Of a stretch of 64,000 nucleotides of DNA, positions 10,001-16,150 are shown in pieces. The notes under the pieces are model-generated. The model ran no database searches. It was not told the origin of the DNA and saw only the letters and a program-made list of their open reading frames with translations. The stretch's first letter is position 1. The number at the start of each line of letters is the position of its first letter. A program made the position numbers and the translations under genes. Origin of the DNA: Streptomyces cavernae (GTDB taxonomy: Bacteria > Actinomycetota > Actinomycetes > Streptomycetales > Streptomycetaceae); the NCBI RefSeq assembly GCF_004023625.1, contig NZ_RPDJ01000026.1:124001-188000 (forward strand). Direction: 5' to 3'.

Positions 10001-11987
10001 CACCGATGTCCAGCCCGGCGACGACCTCGGTCACCGTGCGCAGTCCGTCCGCGAGGTCGTCGAGGCGGGCCGCGACGGGCGCTGCCTCGGCGACGGTGGC
10101 GATCCCCTCTGCGTCGGCGACGAGCCGCTCGACCTCCGCGTGCCGGCCGGTGAAGGCGTCCTCGCGGGCGAGGTGGGCGACGGCCCGTCGGCCGAAGGAG
10201 GCGAGATCGGCCTCGGCGGCGGCGGCGAGTTCGTCGATGCGGGCGGTGTCCGCGTACCGCATGTCCTTGAGGGTGAGCAGGTGGCCCTGGGCGTGGCGCA
10301 GTTCGGTCAGGCCGGTGACCCAGGCCGCGGCGCCGCGCGGGGCCTCGCCGCGCAGGCGCCTGACGACCGTGGCGACGCGGGCGGCGGCCGCGGTGAGGGC
10401 GTCGGCGGCCCGGCGGGTGAGGGCCTGGACGGTCTCGAACTCGGCCAGCACCTGCTCGGCGGTGGCCCGGACCTGCGTGAGCGGCGTGTGCAGGTCGCCG
10501 AGTTCCGGCTCGCCCAGCCAGTGGTAGGAGTCGGTGGCCCGCACGCAGGCGGCGGCCAGTGCCTGGTAGACCTCGCTCGTCGGGATCGTCTCGGTGACGG
10601 CGCGCGTGATGGACAGGCAGTCGGAGATGCCGCGTACGAGGTCGGCGTTGCCGACGCGGGCAATGGGGTCTCCGCTGCTCGAACGAAGCTGAGAGCTTGA
10701 GGAAGGGCCGGTGCCGACGGGCTGGGCGGCGGCATGGGTGTCGGAGACGTACGGGGAGTTCCACAGCTGGAGCGGGTGGACACGCTGTGGCTCGTCGTTG
10801 TCCGCGCGCAGGGCCAACAGTGTGCCGTCGTCGAAGAGGGCCCAGCCGTGGCAGGACAGGGGCGTGGCGACCTCTTTGCGGATCATGTTGTACGGCAGCA
10901 GCAGACTGCGGCCCTCCGTTCGCGCGTGGAAGGCGAACAGCACGTCCTCGCCGTTCGGGGAACGGACCACGCGCTCGAACTCCAGGGCCGCCATGTCCAA
11001 GGAGGCGGCGATGCCGTCGAACGTCTTGTACGTCCCCGTGGCGAGGCAGTAGCCGCCGGGGAAGACGATCCCCTGGTCCTCGGGCAGTGTCCGGCAGGCC
11101 CGCCAGATGCCGTCGAGGCGGACGACGCTTTTGGTGAGCGTGTTGAAGACCAGACAGCGGTGGACGTCCTCCTTGTACGGGAGGACGTCCACCAGGATGA
11201 GGGCGCCCACGCGCGCGTACGCGATGTCGGCGTCGGCGAGGGACTGCAGCGGCTCGGCGACCGGCTCGGTGTGAATCCCCTCGCCCGTCTCGGTGTTGTC
11301 CTCGATCTTGACGGTCAGGGTGCCGCCGACGGTCCCGACGAATATCTCGCCCTCGATGGAGACATGCGGGTGGCGGCCCGGGATGTGGTGCTCACGGGTC
11401 GTGTGTGTCCAGGCGAAGTCGTGGGAGGGCGGGAATACGTTGTGGTGCTCGCCGTGCTCGCCCCGCGCGTCGAGGAAGGTGGCCTGTCCGTCGTCGGCCA
11501 GTGCCCAGCGCAGGACACGGATGTCGCCGGACTTCTCCCCCGTCTGGAAGACGGCGAGCAACTTGCCGTCGGCACGGCGGAGTTGCAGGAGGTGGGCTTG
11601 GCGGTAGTAGCGGTAGAGAGCGGCGAACTCGCGGACGAAGCCGGGGTCGTCGAGCAGGCCCGGCACGGCGTCCTCGGGCAGCCGGTTCAGGGCGCGGTCG
11701 TACAGCGCGAAGACATCGCCCACCGTGGTCTCCGGCCCCCGGCCGAGGAAGACGTTGTGGCCGAAGAGCAGGGTGTCGCCGACGGAGACGATGTCGCGAG
11801 GCACGCAGGTGTGCTCCGTGCGCAGCCGCTCGGTGCTCGTCAGCTCCAGCCGGATGGAGCCGAACGCCTCGATCCGGCGGGCGTTGAGCGCCTCGGCGCG
11901 GCGGGCGAGCTCCGCGGCCTGCGCGGTCAGCCGGTCGCGCAGCACCTCATACACGCCTGTGTCCAGAACGGCGGTGCCGGTGGTCAT
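7008..11987 (-). CDS. Giant AAA+ ATPase with N-terminal DUF3686-type region ('DNA repair ATPase')
   Basis: 1659 residues. The first ~450 are a beta-rich region of the type annotated DUF3686 (HTCVPRDIVSVGDTLLFGHN, and RRADGKLLAVFQTGEKSGDI). Roughly 450-1200 is mostly helical and coiled. The AAA+ domain begins near 1240: Walker A ISPPGYGKTTLMEY with K1276, Walker B NTLLYLDDIQ, and a sensor-like AVCMAGNPYTESG. The database name 'DNA repair ATPase' is historical; no repair role is visible here. The gene follows flotillin (142-bp gap with a perfect hairpin) and is coupled to a small membrane protein downstream. I infer a membrane-scaffolded remodelling ATPase. Confidence 0.85.
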   Translation of the reverse strand: MTTGTAVLDTGVYEVLRDRLTAQAAELARRAEALNARRIEAFGSIRLELTSTERLRTEHTCVPRDIVSVGDTLLFGHNVFLGRGPETTVGDVFALYDRALNRLPEDAVPGLLDDPGFVREFAALYRYYRQAHLLQLRRADGKLLAVFQTGEKSGDIRVLRWALADDGQATFLDARGEHGEHHNVFPPSHDFAWTHTTREHHIPGRHPHVSIEGEIFVGTVGGTLTVKIEDNTETGEGIHTEPVAEPLQSLADADIAYARVGALILVDVLPYKEDVHRCLVFNTLTKSVVRLDGIWRACRTLPEDQGIVFPGGYCLATGTYKTFDGIAASLDMAALEFERVVRSPNGEDVLFAFHARTEGRSLLLPYNMIRKEVATPLSCHGWALFDDGTLLALRADNDEPQRVHPLQLWNSPYVSDTHAAAQPVGTGPSSSSQLRSSSGDPIARVGNADLVRGISDCLSITRAVTETIPTSEVYQALAAACVRATDSYHWLGEPELGDLHTPLTQVRATAEQVLAEFETVQALTRRAADALTAAAARVATVVRRLRGEAPRGAAAWVTGLTELRHAQGHLLTLKDMRYADTARIDELAAAAEADLASFGRRAVAHLAREDAFTGRHAEVERLVADAEGIATVAEAAPVAARLDDLADGLRTVTEVVAGLDIGDATVRTSILERIAEVIGGVNRARATLDGRRRALLDREGRAEFAAGFALLGQAVIGALAAADSPEACDEQLARMLVQVENLEARFSESAQSDDFLGELADKRDEIHEAFAARKQTLADAGARRAERLADSARRVLQTVTRRAVTLADTDAVVTYFTSDPMPAKVRRIADDLRELGDQVRAEELDGLLKSARQEALRFLRDRTDLYADDGRTLRLGSHHFAVNTQPLDLTLVPHGDTLAFALTGTDYRSPVTDPDFAATRPHWDRSLASESSEVYRAEHLAARLLDEHGPAALAAADLPALVWRAAEAAYDEGYQRGVHDHDATAILAALLRLHEGAGLLRHEPAARAAAQLVWAHGTTPEERENWARRAVSLARARDTFGLVPAIADLRAELAKAIGTQAAAAYLFEELTSGPDGFVISAGTRTLLDKFRRTVGTPAYDDDLAALADLPARKQLVEAWLTSYATATGTEITPGDLAEAVAAELCPELPRYVSQAPLSESVEGLLGTHPRVSGGRLTVRIDELLARTEEFRNHDVPAHRAYQRRRTALVAAQRTRLRLDEYRPTAMSAFVRSKLIDEVYLPLVGDSLAKQLGTTGESKRTDTGGLLLLISPPGYGKTTLMEYVADRLGLLLVKVNGPALGNAVTSLDPAEAPNATARQEVEKINFAVEAGNNTLLYLDDIQHTSPELLQRFIPLCDATRRIEGVRDGEPRTYDLRGKRFAVCMAGNPYTESGSRFRVPDMLANRADVWNLGDVLTGKEDAFALSFIENALTANPVLAPLAGRDRTDLDLLVRLAQGDSTARADRLTHPYAPAELERIQSVLRHLLTTRETVLAVNAAYIASAGQSEATRTEPPFHLQGSYRNMNKIAQRIQPVMNDTELAALIDDHYTAEAQTLTTGAEANLLKLAELRGTMTDRQTARWAELKAAYVRTRTLGGPENDLPPTSGRADPHLAAPARAIAALGLLADRVAAVEAAITRATDPRTLLANSHGRHAAGRKEP

Positions 11988-12026
11988 GGGGTCCCTCTCG
12001 GACAGTCGGAGAGAAGTCGGGGAAAC

Positions 12027-12069
12027 GTGATCCGGAGCTGCCGTCCCCTGTGCGGCAGCTCCGGATCAC
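12027..12069 (-). terminator. Perfect 17-bp hairpin between flotillin and the AAA+ gene
   Basis: Bases 12027-12043 are exactly complementary to 12053-12069, with a 9-nt loop. The structure lies entirely in the 142-bp gap between the flotillin stop and the ATPase start. Either it terminates part of the flotillin transcripts or it protects the flotillin mRNA 3' end after processing. Both would make much more flotillin than ATPase. Confidence 0.65.
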
Positions 12070-12129
12070 GGGCCGGGGGGCCTTGGCGGGCCCGTCAGGT
12101 CCTGCGTGCCGGTCAGACCGGGATGACGG

Positions 12130-14163
12130 TCAGTCCCTGGCGCTGCCGTTGAGCGCGGCCAGCGAGGTGTCGGCGAGACCCAGCTCGCCCGCCTTGTCCA
12201 GGAGCTGCTCGAACTGTCCGGCCTTCGCGCCGCCGTTGTTCATGAGCTTCATCAGCAGGGCGGAGACGGTCAGGTTCTGCACGTCGGCCGTCGAAACCGA
12301 GCCGAGGACGCCGATGAGGTCGTCGGTGAAGCTGGAGGTGCCGTCCAGCCAGGGCTTCGCGAGCGCCTGGGCGGTCTCGGAGTGCTGGACGAAGCCGTCG
12401 ACGCCCTTGCCGAGCGCGATGGAGGACACCAGCCGGTCGAAGAAGACCGACTCGCCGCCGACGATGTTGATGTCGGCGTTCTCCAGCCCGGTGGCGAGCA
12501 CCGTGGCCTGCGCCTCGGCGACCTGCCGCTGCACGTCCAGCCCGGCGAGACGGATGTCCTTCTCCGCTTCCAGGCGCAGCCGGTACTCCTCATGACCGCG
12601 GGAGGCGTCGTCCAGGGCGGCCATCGCCGCGGCCTTCTCGGTGAGACCGGCGGCCTCGGCCTTCAGCTTCCCGCTGATGCCCTCGGCCTCGGCCAGCGCC
12701 TTGGCCCGGGCTCCCTCCGCCTCGGCCCGCATACGCGCTTCGGTGGCCTCCGCCTCCGCGCGGCCGGCCTTCTCGATGACCTCCGCGTCCTTGTCGCGGA
12801 CCTGCACGGCCGCGAGGCCCTCTGCGGCGGACTCGGCCTGGATGCCCTCGGCGAGGCGCAGCTTGGCCTGTGCGTCGAGGTCGGCGCTCTTCAACCGGGC
12901 CTCGGCCAGGGTGAGTTCCTCGGCGGCACGGTGGACTGCGGCCTGCTCGGCGGCCTCGGCGGCCTTGATGTCCTTGACCAGCTTCTCCTGCGCCTCCGCC
13001 TCGGCAGCGATGATCACAGCCTGCCGGCCGCGCTCGGCCTCCTCCACGGCCCGCAGCTTCTTGATGGCCTCCTCCTGCTCGGCGACCGTACGGTCCACAG
13101 CCACGCGCTCGCGGATGACCTCGGCGATCTCCCGCTTCTCCGCCTCGACCTCCTTGGAGGCAGCGATCTGCGTCAGCTGGGTCTCCCGCTCCCGCGCGAT
13201 GACCTCGAGGAGGCGGTCCTTCTCGATGCGCTCGTTCTCGATGGCGATGACCCGCTCGCGGTTCTTGGCGGCGACGGCGACCTCGCGGGACTGGTTCTCG
13301 CGCTGGATGCCGAGCTGTTCCTCGGTCCTGAGGAACGCGGACTGCGCCCGCAGCCGCTCCTCCTCCATCACCCGTGCGGTCTCGGCCTCCTCACGGGCCC
13401 GTACGGTGTCGATCTCCCGGCGCTGCTTGATCTCGGCGTCGGCCTGGCGGCGCTCGAGCTCCAGGATGGCCTCGCGGGCGTCGACGTTCTGCCGGGTTAT
13501 CTCCTTCTCCTCGGTGCGCTGTGCCTCGTTGGTGCGCACGTGCTCCACGGCCGTCAGCTCGGTGATCTTGCGGATGCCCTGGGCGTCGAGGACGTTGGCC
13601 GGGTCGAGCTGGGTCAGCGGCGTCTGCTCCAGGTAGTCGATCGCCGCGTCCTCCAGGTGGTAGCCGTTGAGGTCGACGCCGATCAACTCGATGATCTTGT
13701 ACCGGAGTTCCTCGCGCTTGGTGTACAGGTCGGTGAAGTCCAGCTGCTTGCCGACGGTCTTCAGCGCCTCGGAGAACTTCGCGTGGAACAGCTCCTGCAG
13801 CGTGTCCCGGTCGCTCGCCCGCGCCGTGCCGACGGCCTGGGCGACCTTGATGACGTCCTCGACGGTCTTGTTGACCTTCACGAAGAACGAGATCCGGATG
13901 TCCGCGCGGATGTTGTCCCGGCAGATCAGGCCCTCCTTGCCGGCCCGGGTGATCTCGATGGTCTTCACCGAGATGTCCATCACCTCGGCCTTGTGCAGCA
14001 CCGGCAGCACTACCTGCCCGGTGAAGGTCACATCCACCTTGCGCATCTTGGAGACGATCAGCGCCTTGCCCTGCTCCACCTTGCGGAACAACCGGGCGAC
14101 GACAAGTCCGAGGAGCAGGCAGACGGCGACGAGCACGCCGATGCCCACGATCATGGCAACCAT
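12130..14163 (-). CDS. Flotillin (SPFH-domain membrane scaffold)
   Basis: 677 residues. An N-terminal membrane helix (about 4-24, IVGIGVLVAVCLLLGLVVA) leads into an SPFH domain (about 27-190: KALIVSKMRKVDVTF, DISVKTIEITRAGKEGL, DIRISFFVKV). A very long Glu/Ala/Arg coiled coil follows (about 200-560, with many ERxxAE repeats). The C-terminal flotillin oligomerisation region ends at LNGSARD. Such proteins form large membrane-associated assemblies and organise microdomains. Met 4 is an alternative start. It lies between a YqiJ-like membrane protein and a giant AAA+ ATPase on one strand, so they probably form one machine. Confidence 0.92.
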   Translation of the reverse strand: MVAMIVGIGVLVAVCLLLGLVVARLFRKVEQGKALIVSKMRKVDVTFTGQVVLPVLHKAEVMDISVKTIEITRAGKEGLICRDNIRADIRISFFVKVNKTVEDVIKVAQAVGTARASDRDTLQELFHAKFSEALKTVGKQLDFTDLYTKREELRYKIIELIGVDLNGYHLEDAAIDYLEQTPLTQLDPANVLDAQGIRKITELTAVEHVRTNEAQRTEEKEITRQNVDAREAILELERRQADAEIKQRREIDTVRAREEAETARVMEEERLRAQSAFLRTEEQLGIQRENQSREVAVAAKNRERVIAIENERIEKDRLLEVIARERETQLTQIAASKEVEAEKREIAEVIRERVAVDRTVAEQEEAIKKLRAVEEAERGRQAVIIAAEAEAQEKLVKDIKAAEAAEQAAVHRAAEELTLAEARLKSADLDAQAKLRLAEGIQAESAAEGLAAVQVRDKDAEVIEKAGRAEAEATEARMRAEAEGARAKALAEAEGISGKLKAEAAGLTEKAAAMAALDDASRGHEEYRLRLEAEKDIRLAGLDVQRQVAEAQATVLATGLENADINIVGGESVFFDRLVSSIALGKGVDGFVQHSETAQALAKPWLDGTSSFTDDLIGVLGSVSTADVQNLTVSALLMKLMNNGGAKAGQFEQLLDKAGELGLADTSLAALNGSARD

Positions 14164-14239
14164 GGCATACGTCCTTCAGGCATGAGGGAGTCGAGCGTAA
14201 GGAGGAGAGGCCGGAGGTGAACTCCGGCGGCGGCACGGC

Positions 14240-14728
14240 TCAGGCGGCGCGGTCCCGCGTTTCGAGCGCGAGGTCGCGCGACACGCCCCCGTAGGGGTTC
14301 CGGCTGTCGGCATCCGCAGGCTCGGCGTCTCCCGTGCGAGCCTCGCTCGGCACGGACGGCACCGGTTCGTCCGGGAAGAGGCGGTGCAGCGGCCGAACGA
14401 TCAAACAGGTCGCGGCCCAGGCGACGAGCAGCGCCCCCACAGGTACGACGAGGTGCAGGATCCCGGCGGCAGGTCCGGGGAGCGCGAACACGGCCAGCAG
14501 AACCTTCGCTCCCACGCTCAAGGACCAGGCGAGCACCGTCAGAAGGGAGAAGGCAACCGTCACGGGCACCCCGCCCATGCGCCACGCCCGAAGGTCAATG
14601 TCCGTGTCGAAGCTGCCGACGCCGGCGACTCCCACGGCGGCCAGGAGCCAGAAACAGACGACCACGACGAGGGCAGCGGTCAGCAGGATCGTGGGCAGCC
14701 CCGTGGCCGCTGCCAGAAACGTCCGCAT
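14240..14728 (-). CDS. YqiJ/DUF1449-like membrane protein, flotillin partner
   Basis: 162 residues from ATG 14728 (MRTFLAAATGLPTILLTAAL); a longer frame up to 14887 runs through the operator region and is not used. It has about three membrane helices (8-32, 52-75, 83-108). FWLLAAVGVAGVGSFDTDID in the first loop is reminiscent of YqiJ-type proteins, which are coded next to flotillins elsewhere. The C-terminal ~50 residues are a short acidic tail rather than the OB-fold domain of full-length YqiJ, so this is a short version. It is the first gene of the flotillin/AAA+ operon. Family assignment rests on context and membrane pattern. Confidence 0.65.
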   Translation of the reverse strand: MRTFLAAATGLPTILLTAALVVVVCFWLLAAVGVAGVGSFDTDIDLRAWRMGGVPVTVAFSLLTVLAWSLSVGAKVLLAVFALPGPAAGILHLVVPVGALLVAWAATCLIVRPLHRLFPDEPVPSVPSEARTGDAEPADADSRNPYGGVSRDLALETRDRAA

Positions 14729-14800
14729 CTCCTGGTCCCCCTCTCCGCCCGCGGCGCGCATCAGTCGGCTCCGACGGTGCACGGCCGTTCCGGGCCTCGA

Positions 14801-14826
14801 TGCCGGACACCTGCCGGTGTCCGGCA
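14801..14826. promoter_or_regulatory. Inverted repeat A upstream of the flotillin operon
   Basis: TGCCGGACACC (14801-14811) and GGTGTCCGGCA (14816-14826) form a perfect 11-bp inverted repeat around a 4-nt spacer, about 75 bp upstream of the first gene. It shares the core TGCCGG/CCGGCA with a second palindrome 60 bp further upstream, so both may bind the same dimeric regulator. Confidence 0.45.
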
Positions 14827-14884
14827 CCAAAACCATCCGCCGTGCTCCCCGCGAGCCATGCTGCACGATCCGGTCCCGGCCGCG

Positions 14885-14905
14885 CATTGCCGGTTTCCGG
14901 CAATG
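14885..14905. promoter_or_regulatory. Inverted repeat B upstream of the flotillin operon
   Basis: CATTGCCGG (14885-14893) and CCGGCAATG (14897-14905) are a perfect 9-bp inverted repeat around TTT, with the same core as repeat A. The remaining sequence up to 15036 shows no other clear site. Confidence 0.4.
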
Positions 14906-15036
14906 TTCATCAGCGTCTGCATGCCGGTGGCCGCTGAGAAACCGTCACCGGCGCGTCAGGAGGGCAAGTAGCCGAATCGGCGGGCGATCCCGCACCGGCT
15001 CCTGCAATCGACCCCCGCCCTGAGCTGACAGCCCCA

Positions 15037-15485
15037 GTGGCGCAGAGAGTAGGCACGGCGCAGCAGTTGCTCGTTCGGCTCCTGGGCGGCGACGAGCTGA
15101 CCCAGGCCGCCGCCGCGGACTGCACCGATCCCGCCGCGCTGCAGCAGCTCGGCGTCGGCCCCAGATCCTGGAACGTATCGGCGCCCATCACGTCGTGTTG
15201 CCCGAGCACGACATGGGCGAGCGCGTGGCCCATCTGGTCACCGGGCGGATGCTGGACTTCATCACGTTCGACAGCGACTACGCCCTCATCAAGACCCTTG
15301 CCTCGAAGGTGGTCGGCGGAGTGCCTCTCGGCGAGACCCGGGTGCGCAGCACGTACGGCGTAACCGTCGTCGGCATCAAACGCCCCGGCGCCGACTTCTC
15401 CCACGCCACTGCCGAAACGGTCGTCACCAGTGAGACGCACCGTGAGGACGCTCGCAGCCTCGCACCTCACCTCTCGAAGCGATAG
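15037..15485 (+). pseudogene. Degenerate TrkA-family K+ uptake regulator
   Basis: Two adjacent frames carry TrkA sequence. The first (to about 15160) reads GGDELTQAAAADCTDPAALQ, QLGVG, the end of the NAD-binding (RCK_N) domain. The second (about 15162-15485) reads QILERIGAHHVVLPEHDMGE, RVAHLVTGRMLDF and then the RCK_C domain with GVTVVGIKRPG. The first Rossmann strand and roughly 50 central residues are missing, and the halves are out of frame, so no functional protein can be made. The 3' end runs 19 bp into the convergent kdpE1 stop. It is a remnant of a constitutive K+ uptake system next to kdp. Confidence 0.8.
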
Positions 15486-16150
15486 CCCATCCCCGGCTCC
15501 GTGATGAAGTGCTTCGGATGCGACGGGTCCGCCTCCAGCTTCCTGCGCAGCTGGGCCATGTAGACCCGGAGGTAGTTCGTCTCCTTTCCGTACGACGGCC
15601 CCCAGACCTCCTGCAGCAGCTGCTTCTGGCCGACCAGGCGGCCGGTGTTGCGCACGAGCACCTCGAGCAGCTGCCACTCGGTCGGCGTGAGCCGTACGTC
15701 CACACCGCCGCGGTTGACCTTCTTGGCGGCCAGGTCGACGGTGAATCCTGCGGTCTCCACGACGACGTCGTCCTCGCCGCCGCCGGTGGGCTCGGCGCGG
15801 CGGACGGCTGCCCGCAGCCGGGCGAGCAGCTCGTCCATGCCGAAGGGCTTGGTGACATAGTCGTCGGCGCCCGCGTCGAGTGCCTCGACCTTCTCGTCGG
15901 AGGTGTGCCGGGCGGACAGCACAATGATCGGCACACGGGTCCAGCCGCGCAGGCCCTTGATCACCTCGACTCCGTCCATGTCGGGCAGGCCCAGGTCGAG
16001 GACCACCACGTCGGGGCGGCGGGCGGCGACGAGCTGCAGGGCGGTGGCACCGTCGAACGCCGCGTCTACCTCGTACTTGCGTGCCTTGAGGTTGATCACG
16101 AGCGCGCGCACGATCTGTGGCTCGTCGTCGATGACGAGCACCCGGGTCAT
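15467..16150 (-). CDS. kdpE: KdpE response regulator, copy 1 (canonical)
   Basis: 227 residues. The receiver domain is complete: acidic pocket D8/D9, phospho-acceptor D52 (VVVLDLGLPD), switch Ser S79 (IIVLSAR) and TKPFGMDELL lysine. The winged-helix OmpR-type output domain (about 130-227) has LTPTEWQLLEVLVRN and ends EPGMGYRFER. It should bind the kdp promoter when phosphorylated by KdpD. Its ATG overlaps the kdpD stop by 4 bp (ATGA), making it the last, coupled gene of the operon. A second KdpE lies on the other side of kdpD. Confidence 0.95.
   Translation of the reverse strand: MTRVLVIDDEPQIVRALVINLKARKYEVDAAFDGATALQLVAARRPDVVVLDLGLPDMDGVEVIKGLRGWTRVPIIVLSARHTSDEKVEALDAGADDYVTKPFGMDELLARLRAAVRRAEPTGGGEDDVVVETAGFTVDLAAKKVNRGGVDVRLTPTEWQLLEVLVRNTGRLVGQKQLLQEVWGPSYGKETNYLRVYMAQLRRKLEADPSHPKHFITEPGMGYRFER

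Noticed and set aside
8808..10700. 630-residue plus-strand frame opposite the giant ATPase
   Set aside because: High-G+C antisense shadow with Gly/Arg/Val composition and no recognisable domain; the minus-strand frame is continuous over 5 kb.
12382..14220. 612-residue Leu/Gly/Asp-rich frame opposite flotillin
   Set aside because: Antisense of the flotillin coiled coil; the Leu richness mirrors Glu/Lys/Gln codons on the other strand.
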